Below, in pieces: positions 31,836 through 40,163 of a stretch of 64,000 nucleotides of DNA. Both the position numbers and the translations under genes were made by a program. Below the pieces are notes generated by a model. It made no database searches, had not been told where the DNA came from, and was given only the letters and a program-made list of their open reading frames with translations. Position 1 is the stretch's first letter, and every line of letters starts with the position of its first letter. The DNA is taken from the NCBI RefSeq assembly GCF_900109685.1, contig NZ_FOBB01000007.1, positions 310,001-374,000 on the forward strand, given 5' to 3'. Origin of the DNA: Chitinophaga rupis. GTDB taxonomy: Bacteria > Bacteroidota > Bacteroidia > Chitinophagales > Chitinophagaceae.

Positions 31836-33983
31836 ATGGCAGACTTAAGATTTCAAAGGAACTTTGGTATTGCAGCGCACATTGATGCGGGTAAAACCAC
31901 TACCACAGAGCGTATCCTGTATTATACAGGTAAAACCCACAAGATAGGTGAGGTGCATGAAGGTGCTGCCACCATGGACTGGATGGCACAGGAGCAGGAA
32001 AGAGGTATTACCATTACATCTGCTGCTACTACCTGTTTCTGGAACTTCCCTACCCTGCAGGGCCAAACTCAGCCTGATACCAAACAATATAAATTTAACA
32101 TCATTGATACTCCGGGTCACGTGGACTTTACCGTAGAGGTGGAGCGCTCCCTGCGTGTACTGGATGGTCTGGTAGCACTGTTCTGCGCCGTATCCGGTGT
32201 AGAGCCTCAGTCTGAAACCGTATGGCGCCAGGCTAACCGCTACCGTGTACCCCGTATCGGTTTCGTAAACAAAATGGACCGTTCCGGTGCCGACTTCCTG
32301 AACGTGGTAAAACAGGTGAAGGAAATGCTGGGCGCTAACCCGGTTCCCCTGATGCTGCCTATCGGCGCTGAAGATACCTTCAAAGGTGTGGTAGACCTGA
32401 TCACCATGAAAGGTATCATCTGGGACGAAGAAGGTAAAGGCGCTACTTACCAGGAGATCGAGATCCCGGCTGATATGAAGGACGAGGCTGATGAGTGGAG
32501 AGCTAAGCTGGTAGAAGCCGTTGCTGAATACGACGACAAGCTGATGGAGAAATTCTTCGACGATCCGAACTCTATTTCTGAGGCGGAAATTCACGAAGCT
32601 ATCCGTAAGGCTACTATTGATATCGCTATCATTCCCATGCTGTGCGGTTCTTCTTTCAAGAACAAAGGCGTACAGAAAATGCTGGATGCCGTTTGCCGTT
32701 ACCTGCCTTCTCCGGTAGATATTGAAGCGGTAAAAGGTACCAACCCCGACAACGGTGAAGAAATTGAGCGTAAACCGGATGCAAAAGAACCTTTCGCAGC
32801 CCTGGCGTTCAAGATCGCAACCGATCCGTTCGTAGGCCGTCTGGCATTCTTCCGGGCCTATTCCGGCCGTCTGGAAGCGGGTTCTTACGTACTGAACACC
32901 CGTACCGGCAAGAACGAGCGTATCAGCCGTATCATGCAGATGCACGCTAACAAGCAGAACCCCATCGACTTCATCGAAGCAGGTGATATTGGCGCTGCGG
33001 TTGGTTTTAAAGATATCAAAACAGGGGATACTCTCTGTAATGAGAACCATCCCATTGTGCTGGAATCCATGACCTTCCCCGAGCCGGTGATCCACATTGC
33101 CATTGAGCCTAAAACACAGGCAGACGTGGACAAGATGGGTATGGCCATTGCCAAGCTGGTAGAAGAAGATCCGACCCTGCGCGCAAAAACAGACGAAGAT
33201 ACCGGCCAGACCATTCTGAGCGGTATGGGTGAGCTTCACCTGGAGATCATCGTTGACCGTATGCGTCGCGAGTTCAAGGTAGAAGTTAACCAGGGTGCGC
33301 CGCAGGTGGCTTATAAAGAAGCATTAACAGCTACTATAGAGCACCGTGAAGTGTATAAGAAACAAACCGGTGGTCGTGGTAAGTTTGCCGACATCCAGAT
33401 CGAGATCGGCCCTGCTGATGCAGAATGGCTGAAAGAGAACGATGGCAAGCACTACCAGTTCATCAACGATATCTTTGGTGGTTCAATTCCTAAGGAGTTC
33501 ATCCCCGCGGTTCAGAAAGGTTTTGAACAATCTATGAGCCAGGGTGTACTGGCTAACTACCCGCTGGATAACCTGAAGATCCGTTTGTTTGATGGTTCTT
33601 TCCACGCAGTGGATTCTGACGCCATGTCATTTGAGCTTTGCGCCAAATCTGCTTTCCGTGAAGCCGGCCGTAAGTGTAAACCTGTACTGCTGGAGCCTAT
33701 CATGAAAGTGGAAGTAACTACCCCTGATCAATACATGGGTGATGTTACCGGTGACCTGAACCGTCGCCGTGGTATGCTGGAAGGTATGGAATCAAGAGCA
33801 GGTGCCCAGGTTATTAAAGCCAAAGTACCGCTGAGCGAAATGTTCGGTTATGTAACCCAGCTGCGCTCTCTGTCCTCCGGCCGTGCTACCTCTATCATGG
33901 AGTTCTCTCACTACTCACCTGCGCCTAACAACATCGCTGCAGAAGTGATGGCTAAGGTAAAAGGTAAAGTGAACGCTGATTGA
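31836..33983 (+). CDS. fusA: Elongation factor G
   Basis: 715 residues. GTPase motifs: AHIDAGKTT (14-22), RGITI (56-60), DTPGH (91-95) and NKMD (145-148). Domains II to V follow in normal order. Catalyses ribosomal translocation, and recycling with RRF. In most Bacteroidota it follows rpsG directly; here it has its own promoter and terminator and stands apart by 5.9 kb of other genes. Confidence 0.98.
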   Translation: MADLRFQRNFGIAAHIDAGKTTTTERILYYTGKTHKIGEVHEGAATMDWMAQEQERGITITSAATTCFWNFPTLQGQTQPDTKQYKFNIIDTPGHVDFTVEVERSLRVLDGLVALFCAVSGVEPQSETVWRQANRYRVPRIGFVNKMDRSGADFLNVVKQVKEMLGANPVPLMLPIGAEDTFKGVVDLITMKGIIWDEEGKGATYQEIEIPADMKDEADEWRAKLVEAVAEYDDKLMEKFFDDPNSISEAEIHEAIRKATIDIAIIPMLCGSSFKNKGVQKMLDAVCRYLPSPVDIEAVKGTNPDNGEEIERKPDAKEPFAALAFKIATDPFVGRLAFFRAYSGRLEAGSYVLNTRTGKNERISRIMQMHANKQNPIDFIEAGDIGAAVGFKDIKTGDTLCNENHPIVLESMTFPEPVIHIAIEPKTQADVDKMGMAIAKLVEEDPTLRAKTDEDTGQTILSGMGELHLEIIVDRMRREFKVEVNQGAPQVAYKEALTATIEHREVYKKQTGGRGKFADIQIEIGPADAEWLKENDGKHYQFINDIFGGSIPKEFIPAVQKGFEQSMSQGVLANYPLDNLKIRLFDGSFHAVDSDAMSFELCAKSAFREAGRKCKPVLLEPIMKVEVTTPDQYMGDVTGDLNRRRGMLEGMESRAGAQVIKAKVPLSEMFGYVTQLRSLSSGRATSIMEFSHYSPAPNNIAAEVMAKVKGKVNAD

Positions 33984-33989
33984 TCCTAA

Positions 33990-34017
33990 GCTTAAAGCAG
34001 AAGGCTTAAAGCAAAAA
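33990..34017 (+). repeat. Tandem 14-bp degenerate repeat after fusA
   Basis: GCTTAAAGCAGAAG (33990-34003) is followed directly by GCTTAAAGCAAAAA (34004-34017), then GCATAAAAAA. One of several short degenerate repeats in intergenic gaps of this region. Confidence 0.6.
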
Positions 34018-34026
34018 GCATAAAAA

Positions 34027-34068
34027 AGATCCCCGGTGCATGTATTTGCACCGGGGATCTCTGTTTTT
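34027..34068 (+). terminator. Intrinsic terminator of fusA
   Basis: Perfect 14-bp stem (34027-34040 with 34047-34060), GC-rich, followed by CTGTTTTTA. Confidence 0.9.
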
Positions 34069-34121
34069 AAGGCATTTATAACTTCAGCAATTACATCGCA
34101 GTTCTCACAATGTGCAACATA

Positions 34122-34151
34122 AGCGTTCCGCGTTCGGCATTAGCGTTCCGC
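34122..34151. repeat. Degenerate repeat AGCGTTCCGC, two copies
   Basis: AGCGTTCCGC at 34122-34131 and 34142-34151 with a related CGTTCGGCATT between. A sister array, AGCGTTCAGCGTTAAGC, lies at about 26232, next to another gene stop. Confidence 0.55.
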
Positions 34152-34152
34152 A

Positions 34153-35268
34153 TCACAAACCACTGATCTCAACCACTTTATCATTATTCCCGCCATTGCT
34201 GGTGCACAGGTATACCCGCCCCGCCGGCGACACACAAACATCGCGCAGGCGGCCAAAAGCATTCACAAACCAGGTACGGCTGCTGGTAACCTGCTTTCCA
34301 TCTGCCGACAGTTTTAGCTGGTACAGCCGCTGTGATTTTAAGGTAGCTACCAGCAGGGAATTACCCCATTCCGGTATGCGGCTGTTGTTATAATATTCCA
34401 TGCCGGAAGTGGCCACCGTGCTGCTGCCGGATGACCAGATGGGCGCCGGAACGTTGTTCGTGCTGCAAAAATTCTGCTCAGCTCCCTGGTCGCAGGGCCC
34501 CTCTACCGCCGGCCAGCCATAGTTGCGTTGTTTCTCTATAATATTTACCTCATCCTCAATATTAGCCCCATGTTCCGCGGTATACAACCGGTCATGGGCC
34601 CATACCAGCCCCTGAGGGTTGCGGTGCCCGTAGCTCCATACCGGGTTATTGGCAAACGGATTATCTGCAGGGATGCTGCCATCCAGGTTAATGCGCAGCA
34701 CCTTGCCATTGGGGATGCCTGTATTTTGTGCATTGGCGCTGTTGCTGGCATCGCCGGTGGTGATCCAGAGCTTATTATCAGGGCTTATCAGCAGGCGTGC
34801 GCCGTTATGGATACCGGCTGCCTGAATGTTGCTCAGCAGCACCTGTGGGCTGTTAAGGGTGTTGTTAGTGTAGCTGTACCGCACCACTTTTTCCCGGTAA
34901 TTCCCGCTTTGATCATAGTTGTACACTACATACAGGTAGGGCTGCTGCGGAAAATTGGGGTGCAGGGTCATACCTAACAGGCCGCCCTCTCCATCCGTTT
35001 TCACATCATTGATAGTTAATAAAGGCTGCACGGCCCCGGTTTTAGGCTCAATGCGGCTAATGCGTCCGCCTCTTTCCGTCATCCAGATATAATTATCAGG
35101 TCCCCAAAGTATTTCCCAGGGAAAATTCAGCTGCTGGGCCACCATGCGTACACTGTCGCTGGGCCAGTCGTCACCTTCGGGCCGGGGAGTAGTGGATTTT
35201 TTTTTACAGGTTACACTGAGCAGGCTAAGGGTTATAATGCCCAGGATCAATACTACAGAATGTTTCAT
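34153..35268 (-). CDS. PQQ-type glucose/sorbosone dehydrogenase-like lipoprotein
   Basis: 371 residues. Lipobox LLSVTCKKK (Cys at 21), so likely a lipoprotein. Six-bladed propeller signature of soluble glucose/sorbosone dehydrogenase: LNFPWEILWGPDNYIWMTER, GEGGLLGMTLHPNF, HNGARLLISPDNKLWITTGD, WSYGHRNPQGLVW, and a C-terminal FGRLRDVCVSPAGRVYL. Most members bind PQQ and calcium; PQQ biosynthesis genes are not in the window. Periplasmic or outer-membrane. Minus strand, between fusA and an OMP gene. Confidence 0.88.
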   Translation of the reverse strand: MKHSVVLILGIITLSLLSVTCKKKSTTPRPEGDDWPSDSVRMVAQQLNFPWEILWGPDNYIWMTERGGRISRIEPKTGAVQPLLTINDVKTDGEGGLLGMTLHPNFPQQPYLYVVYNYDQSGNYREKVVRYSYTNNTLNSPQVLLSNIQAAGIHNGARLLISPDNKLWITTGDASNSANAQNTGIPNGKVLRINLDGSIPADNPFANNPVWSYGHRNPQGLVWAHDRLYTAEHGANIEDEVNIIEKQRNYGWPAVEGPCDQGAEQNFCSTNNVPAPIWSSGSSTVATSGMEYYNNSRIPEWGNSLLVATLKSQRLYQLKLSADGKQVTSSRTWFVNAFGRLRDVCVSPAGRVYLCTSNGGNNDKVVEISGL

Positions 35269-35617
35269 TTGAATACAGGTTTAGTTTTTCAATACCGTGA
35301 AAGCCGGTTTATGGCAATTATTAGCTGTAACCAGATAATAAAGCGGCTGTATATATAACGTAACCCGGGCAGCTTTAGATATAGGATCCGGCATGGTGGA
35401 TAATGATTATTCCACCCTGGAATATTTAGGCACGTTTAATGCTATATGATTCATTTTCAGTAGTTTTACGGCATTGTACCCTGGAATCCCATTATTCCTT
35501 GCCCGGTCCCCATTTTCTCTATACTATGTTGTTCATGTGTATTAGCGGTAGTTAACACCGCATTCCTATAGTTCTTTTTGATGGCAAGTATTATTAACCA
35601 AAACAAAAACTCCGGAC
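35269..35617. other. Intergenic region upstream of the beta-barrel gene
   Basis: 349 bases, no gene seen. A hairpin GCGGT/ACCGC (35545-35549 with 35557-35561) lies 57 bases before the next start. No full consensus promoter was found. Confidence 0.4.
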
Positions 35618-36226
35618 ATGAAGAGGATCTTTAAATTGACATTGGCCGCTGCGGCAGTATTCTGTAGCTCCATTGCTGTAGCGCAAACCCAACAAGGCAA
35701 TATGATGGTTGGTGGTGACATTTCCAGCTTTAACCTGGAATTCCTGGGAGGTGGAAGCGGTACTGCCTTTGATATGAGCCTTACCCCTAAAGTGGCGTAT
35801 TTTATTAAAGATGGGCTGGCATTGGGAGGTTATGTTAATTTCGGCCTTTCAACCGCCAAAGACCAGGGTACCAAAACTACTTATGGTATAGGTGCGCTGG
35901 GCCGTTACTTTCTTGAAGACCAGAAAGTGCGGAAAATGGAGTTCTCCAAGAGAAGCCGCTTTTTCGTGGAAGCGAACGCCGGTTTTGGCGGCCGTAACTA
36001 TTCAGGCGGCGGTGGCAGCACTAATGGCCTGGATTTAGGTGTAGGCCCGGGTATTGCTTATTTTATTACGCCTAACGTATCGCTGGAAGCATTGCTGAAG
36101 TATAACCTTACAGTAGGTTTTGGAAGCGCTACTACTTCCAACCGCTTAAACCTGGCGGTAGGTTTCCAGGTATACCTGCCTACTGCCAAAGCACGTGAGC
36201 TAATACGGGAAGAAAGAGGTAAATAA
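35618..36226 (+). CDS. Outer-membrane beta-barrel protein
   Basis: 202 residues. Signal peptide MKRIFKLTLAAAAVFCSSIAVA, then about eight amphipathic strands rich in Gly and aromatic residues (for example VAYFIKDGLALGGYVNFGL), ending GFQVYLPTAKARELIREERGK. OmpW/OMP_b-brl size. Probably a small porin-like or structural barrel. Its gene is monocistronic with a terminator 30 bases after the stop. No substrate or partner is suggested. Confidence 0.78.
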   Translation: MKRIFKLTLAAAAVFCSSIAVAQTQQGNMMVGGDISSFNLEFLGGGSGTAFDMSLTPKVAYFIKDGLALGGYVNFGLSTAKDQGTKTTYGIGALGRYFLEDQKVRKMEFSKRSRFFVEANAGFGGRNYSGGGGSTNGLDLGVGPGIAYFITPNVSLEALLKYNLTVGFGSATTSNRLNLAVGFQVYLPTAKARELIREERGK

Positions 36227-36255
36227 TCTCACACCTGTATAAACAAAATATTCTT

Positions 36256-36295
36256 AGGTCTTTGCTTCGTCCTGCTGACGAAACAAAGACCTTTT
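36256..36295 (+). terminator. Intrinsic terminator of the beta-barrel gene
   Basis: Long stem AGGTCTTTG-C-TTCGTC with a single mismatch (36256-36271 with 36277-36292), followed by TTTCC. Confidence 0.85.
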
Positions 36296-36500
36296 CCTTT
36301 AAAAAGGGCATCTGAACAACCCGCCTGCTTACTCTTTTCAGTGAAATGAATATGTTGCTATATCAGATTGATAATGAATGTACTGAATAAGATTACTGCT
36401 ATGGATTGTAGTAATTTCGGCCCAATGCAACGCTAATCACTGGCTTGCAGCTGGGATTGCCGAAAACCAATAATAGAGTAGGCGGAAACAATTAGAGATC

Positions 36501-36578
36501 ATGCATATGAACAACTTTCTTGGCGACCTGCTGAAAGCCCTGTGGGACTTTTTGAACACACTGGTGGGAACGCTGTAA
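36501..36578 (+). CDS. Candidate 25-residue hydrophobic peptide gene
   Basis: ATG at 36501 (a second at 36507) opens 25 residues, MHMNNFLGDLLKALWDFLNT then LVGTL, an amphipathic, mostly hydrophobic helix without signal-peptide charges. It lies in an otherwise gene-free 790-base region and is closed 26 bases later by a strong GC-rich terminator, so it is probably transcribed on its own. It resembles in general form short membrane-active or type I toxin-like peptides. Too short for homology. Confidence 0.4.
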   Translation: MHMNNFLGDLLKALWDFLNTLVGTL

Positions 36579-36604
36579 CAAAGCTCTCTTCAGCTATTTT
36601 CCAT

Positions 36605-36636
36605 CTCCGGGCAGGCCGCCCGGAGTTTTTATTTTT
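36605..36636 (+). terminator. Intrinsic terminator of the small-peptide unit
   Basis: Perfect 8-bp stem CTCCGGGC/GCCCGGAG (36605-36612 with 36618-36625), followed by TTTTTATTTTT. Confidence 0.9.
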
Positions 36637-36755
36637 AGGAGCTGGTATTCTTTTACTGAGCTTAAAAGGGGGGAATAGCAATAAATTCATCGTACGGGGT
36701 TTTACAGGAACCAGAGATCAGCCTGAAACCAACCAATAGTGTAGGCCTTCCAATG

Positions 36756-36792
36756 AAAAGGATCCCTGGATTCATCAATGGTCCTTTTTTTT
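36756..36792 (+). terminator. Second intrinsic terminator in the same gap
   Basis: Stem AAAAGGA/TCCTTTT (36756-36762 with 36782-36788) plus inner pairs; T8 tract. It suggests a second short transcript from about 36640 onward, or backs up the first terminator. A 22-base sequence at 36725-36746 matches 36462-36483 at 17 positions. Confidence 0.65.
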
Positions 36793-36947
36793 AGCGATCT
36801 GTCCCAAACCTTACTGGGTGGGCCACCTGGCTGATCTTACCCACTCATTTCATTGATTTTGCGTGCTTTGAGGAGGCTTTGCCCGGCCCCGGCCTTGCCG
36901 GTATTGAGGGATGACCTTAATTTTGTATGGTTTTTTTTCCGGAATAA

Positions 36948-36979
36948 TTTGTCATTTGATAAAAAACAAATTACCTTTG
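36948..36979 (+). promoter_or_regulatory. Promoter of the rpsJ (S10) operon (TTTG-N20-TACCTTTG)
   Basis: TTTG (36948-36951), 20-base spacer, TACCTTTG (36972-36979), followed by CCCTCCCAAAT, the same core as at rpsL. Leader of about 35 bases to the rpsJ ATG. Confidence 0.88.
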
Positions 36980-37022
36980 CCCTCCCAAATTGTACGGGTA
37001 AAAAAGAAGTAGTTCATTGCAT

Positions 37023-37328
37023 ATGTCTCAGAGAATAAGAATCAAGCTGAAGTCCTACGATCATAACCTGGTAGACAAATCTGCTGAGAAGATCGTAAAA
37101 ACCGTGCGTAACACGGGCGCTGTGGTAACTGGTCCAATTCCGTTACCTACTGAAAAGAAAATCTTTACAGTACTGCGTTCTCCGCACGTTAACAAGAAAG
37201 CAAGGGAGCAATTCCAGCTGTGTACGCACAAGCGCTTGCTGGATATCTATACCTCCTCTTCCAGGACGGTAGATGCCCTGAGCAAGTTGGATCTGCCCTC
37301 TGGTGTAGAAGTGGAAATTAAAGCGTAG
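37023..37328 (+). CDS. rpsJ: Ribosomal protein uS10
   Basis: 101 residues from the ATG at 37023 (a TTG two codons earlier is less likely). RIRIKLKSYDHNLVDKSAEK at the start and the loop region HVNKKAREQFQLCTHKRL are typical. 30S head protein and NusE, partner of NusB and NusG in antitermination. First gene of the S10 operon; 225 bases separate it from rplC. Confidence 0.97.
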   Translation: MSQRIRIKLKSYDHNLVDKSAEKIVKTVRNTGAVVTGPIPLPTEKKIFTVLRSPHVNKKAREQFQLCTHKRLLDIYTSSSRTVDALSKLDLPSGVEVEIKA

Positions 37329-37400
37329 GACATCGGCAAGGCGGCAAAAGGCCCTCCTGCTTAGATTGATACAACGGGCAAAAAGGTGAAATGGTCATAC

Positions 37401-37499
37401 AACCGTATGGCGGTTTATGCACACCTGTCCCGGCAATAAAACACTTAAATACAGGTCACGCCTTCTGGGTGGCCGCCCAATAAATGTATATAAACCGCC
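37401..37499 (+). promoter_or_regulatory. Structured leader between rpsJ and rplC
   Basis: GGCGGTTTAT (37409-37418) pairs perfectly with ATAAACCGCC (37490-37499), with an inner ACCTGT/ACAGGT (37423-37428 with 37451-37456). An alternative hairpin AACCG-TATGG-CGGTT (37401-37415) would use the same GGCGG arm, so two exclusive folds are possible. It lies 55 bases before rplC, a place where ribosomal-protein autoregulation often acts. Confidence 0.45.
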
Positions 37500-37553
37500 C
37501 ATCCTGGGGAAAGCTAGAACACCCCCAGGCGCTGGGTAAAAATGTATAAATAA

Positions 37554-38171
37554 ATGAAAGGTATTATTGGTAAAAAGATCGGCATGACCAGCATCTTCGA
37601 AGCTAATGGCAAGCAAACTGCTTGTACCATTATCGAAGCCGGTCCGAACGTGGTTACTCAGGTGAAATCACCAGACACTGATGGGTACACCGCCATTCAG
37701 GTAGCATTCAGCGACAAAAAAGAAAAGCACGCTACCAAAGCAGAAACAAATCACTTCGCGAAAGCAAGCACCTCTCCCAAACGTTTTGTAAAAGAATTCC
37801 GTAACCCTACTGTAGAAAAAGCCCTGGGTGATACCATCACCTGCGAGATTTTCGCAGAAGGTGAAAAGGTAGATATCGTAGGCACCTCCAAAGGTAAAGG
37901 CTTCCAGGGCGTAGTTAAACGCCACGGCTTTAGCGGTGTGGGTGAACAATCACACGGCCAGCACGACAGAAGCAGGGCTCCCGGTTCCATCGGTGGTTCT
38001 TCTTATCCTTCCCGCGTTTTTAAAGGTATGCGTATGGCAGGCCAAACCGGCAACGAAACAGTGAAAGTGAAAGGCCTGAAAATTCTGAAGATATTTCCTG
38101 ATAAGAATTATATCCTGGTAAGTGGTTCCGTTCCCGGCCACAATGGTTCAATCGTTTTAATCCAGAAGTAA
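37554..38171 (+). CDS. rplC: Ribosomal protein uL3
   Basis: 205 residues. MKGIIGKKIGMTSIF at the start, the internal KGKGFQGVVKRHGFSG loop that reaches the peptidyl transferase region, and the SYPSRVFKGMRMAG segment. Early assembly 23S-binding protein. Its stop is followed one base later by rplD, so the two genes are tightly coupled. Confidence 0.97.
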   Translation: MKGIIGKKIGMTSIFEANGKQTACTIIEAGPNVVTQVKSPDTDGYTAIQVAFSDKKEKHATKAETNHFAKASTSPKRFVKEFRNPTVEKALGDTITCEIFAEGEKVDIVGTSKGKGFQGVVKRHGFSGVGEQSHGQHDRSRAPGSIGGSSYPSRVFKGMRMAGQTGNETVKVKGLKILKIFPDKNYILVSGSVPGHNGSIVLIQK

Positions 38172-38172
38172 T

Positions 38173-38811
38173 ATGCAACTCGATATTTTAAATATAGAAG
38201 GTAAGAAAACCGGAAGAACTGTTGAACTTCCTGAAGAGATCTTTGGTGTGGAACCTAACAACCACGTAATTTACCTGGCTGTAAAACAATACCTGGCCGC
38301 TCAGCGTCAGGGTACACACAAGGTAAAAACCAGGGCTGAAGTAAAAGGTGCTTCCCGTAAACTGCACAAACAAAAAGGTACCGGCGGTTCCCGTAAAGGT
38401 AACATCCGTAACCCGTTATATAAAGGTGGTGGTACCATCTTTGGTCCCAAACCTCATGGTTATGACTTTAAGCTGAACAGAAAAGTGAAAGATCTGGCTA
38501 AGATCTCCGCCCTGTCTACAAAAGCTAAAGAAAACAGCATCATCATCCTGGAAGATGTGAACCTGGAAGCTCCCAAGACCAAACAATTCTTAGGTATCTT
38601 AAAAAGCCTGAACATTAATGTAGAAGGCCGTAAAACCCTGGTAGTAATGCCGGAGTATAACGATAATGTATACCTGTCTTTAAGGAACATTCCCAGCGTT
38701 GACGGCGTAGTACTGGCCGATATCAATACTTATGATATCGTAAACAGCAACTACCTGGTGTTCACAGAAAGCGCTGTAAAAATCTTCACCGAAGAACCGG
38801 CTGAAGCCTAA
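38173..38811 (+). CDS. rplD: Ribosomal protein uL4
   Basis: 212 residues. The exit-tunnel loop (KTRAEVKGASRKLHKQKGTG then RKGNIRNP) is intact. In E. coli L4 represses its own operon and interacts with RNase E. Here the gene starts 1 base after rplC, and a 7-bp tandem repeat follows it before rplW. Confidence 0.97.
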   Translation: MQLDILNIEGKKTGRTVELPEEIFGVEPNNHVIYLAVKQYLAAQRQGTHKVKTRAEVKGASRKLHKQKGTGGSRKGNIRNPLYKGGGTIFGPKPHGYDFKLNRKVKDLAKISALSTKAKENSIIILEDVNLEAPKTKQFLGILKSLNINVEGRKTLVVMPEYNDNVYLSLRNIPSVDGVVLADINTYDIVNSNYLVFTESAVKIFTEEPAEA

Positions 38812-38820
38812 TAAAATAAC

Positions 38821-38855
38821 AAGCTAAAGGCTAAAAGCTAAAAGCTAAAAGCTAT
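38821..38855 (+). repeat. 7-bp tandem repeat between rplD and rplW
   Basis: About five consecutive near-copies of GCTAAAA (GCTAAAG, GCTAAAA three times, GCTATAA). No inverted arm here, unlike most other gaps of the operon. Confidence 0.75.
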
Positions 38856-38862
38856 AATAAAG

Positions 38863-39162
38863 ATGAAACTTTCAGACGTTTTAATCAAACCGGTGGTAAC
38901 AGAAAAGGTGAATAAAGCCACTGAGAAATTCAACCGCTACTACTTCATTGTTGACAAAAAAGCCAACAAGCTGGAGATTAAAAAAGCAGTGGAAGATTTT
39001 TACGGCGTGGCCGTAGCAGAGGTAAATACTGCCGTGATGCCCGGTAAAAGCAAATTCCGCTTTACCAAGGCAGGTTTCATTGCAGGTAAAAAGCCCTCTT
39101 ACAAAAAAGCCATCGTTACGCTGGCCGACGGAGAAACGATAGATCTGTATGCTAACATATAG
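38863..39162 (+). CDS. rplW: Ribosomal protein uL23
   Basis: 99 residues. LIKPVVTEKVNKATEKFNRY and the C-terminal strand pair are typical. 50S exit-site protein, docking site for SRP and trigger factor. Start ATG at 38863, 51 bases after rplD stop, just past the GCTAAAA tandem repeat. Confidence 0.97.
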   Translation: MKLSDVLIKPVVTEKVNKATEKFNRYYFIVDKKANKLEIKKAVEDFYGVAVAEVNTAVMPGKSKFRFTKAGFIAGKKPSYKKAIVTLADGETIDLYANI

Positions 39163-39240
39163 TGCCCTCCCGGCCTCAGGTCGGGAATGGTTGTATATAC
39201 AGATCACATTATAAACAATAACTAGCAATAAGAACTAGCA

Positions 39241-40074
39241 ATGGCACTTAAGAAGTACAAACCGATCACAGCCGGTACCCGTTGGAAAATAGGCAATGCA
39301 TATGCTGAGCTGACCAGCGATACCCCGGAAAAAAGCCTCCTGGAGCCTGCCAAGAAAACAGGCGGCCGGAACGTGCAGGGTAGAAGGTCTATGCGCTACA
39401 TAGGTGGTGGCCACAAACAACACTACCGCGTTATAGATTTCAAACGCAACAAACAGAACATACCCGCTACCGTTAAGACCATCGAATACGATCCTAACCG
39501 TAGCGCATTCATCGCATTACTGAGCTATGCAGATGGCGAAAAACGTTACATCCTGGCTCCCCAGGGCCTGCAGGTAGGCGCTACCGTTATTAGCGGCCCT
39601 GAAGTAGCTCCGGAAGTAGGTAACGCCCTGCTGCTGAAAAATATGCCGCTGGGTACTGTAGTTCACAACATTGAGCTGCAGCCTGGCAGGGGTGGCGCTA
39701 TTGCACGCAGTGCAGGCACCTACGCCCAGCTGAACGCCAAGGAAGAAAAATACGCTTCCCTGAAAATGCCTTCCGGTGAGCTGCGCAAAGTGTTGATCAC
39801 TTGCATGGCAACCGTAGGTACCGTTTCTAACTCTGACCACGCGCTGCAATCTATCGGTAAGGCTGGTGCCAACCGTTGGAGAGGCATTCGCCCCCGCAAC
39901 CGTGGTGTGGCAATGAACCCCGTAGATCACCCGATGGGTGGTGGTGAAGGTAAAGCTTCCGGTGGTCACCCCAGGTCCAGAACTGGTAAATATGCAAAAG
40001 GCCTGAAAACCAGGAAACCGCATAAGAGCTCTGATAAGCTGATCGTTACCAGGAAGAACGGTAAGAAATTATAA
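39241..40074 (+). CDS. rplB: Ribosomal protein uL2
   Basis: 277 residues. Contains AMNPVDHPMGGGEG with the conserved His of the peptidyl-transferase-supporting loop, and the C-terminal KTRKPHKSSDKLIVTRKNGK. 50S subunit association and PTC folding. 78 bases after rplW. The following gap carries a perfect 12-bp inverted repeat. Confidence 0.98.
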   Translation: MALKKYKPITAGTRWKIGNAYAELTSDTPEKSLLEPAKKTGGRNVQGRRSMRYIGGGHKQHYRVIDFKRNKQNIPATVKTIEYDPNRSAFIALLSYADGEKRYILAPQGLQVGATVISGPEVAPEVGNALLLKNMPLGTVVHNIELQPGRGGAIARSAGTYAQLNAKEEKYASLKMPSGELRKVLITCMATVGTVSNSDHALQSIGKAGANRWRGIRPRNRGVAMNPVDHPMGGGEGKASGGHPRSRTGKYAKGLKTRKPHKSSDKLIVTRKNGKKL

Positions 40075-40089
40075 ATAACATCCCACCGC

Positions 40090-40126
40090 ATAAGTTCCGC
40101 TAAGGGATCACCGCAGCGGAACTTAT
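40090..40126 (+). repeat. Intergenic inverted repeat, rplB-rpsS gap
   Basis: Perfect 12-bp arms ATAAGTTCCGCT and AGCGGAACTTAT (40090-40101 with 40115-40126), loop of 13, no T-tract. Followed by a degenerate GTGGAAATTGGAATC word. Confidence 0.75.
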
Positions 40127-40163
40127 AAAGTGGAAATTGGAATCTAAATAAACAGACACAGAT

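Noticed and set aside
31845..33239. 464-codon open frame antisense to fusA
   Set aside because: It mirrors the codon bias of fusA; no start region, no family, and fusA is certain. Long antisense frames are common over biased highly expressed genes.
36853..37038. Frame running over the rpsJ promoter
   Set aside because: It covers the consensus promoter and has no family match; likely chance.
38821..38855. CRISPR-like array
   Set aside because: The 7-bp tandem repeat has no spacers; no CRISPR repeat-spacer pattern or cas gene occurs in the window.
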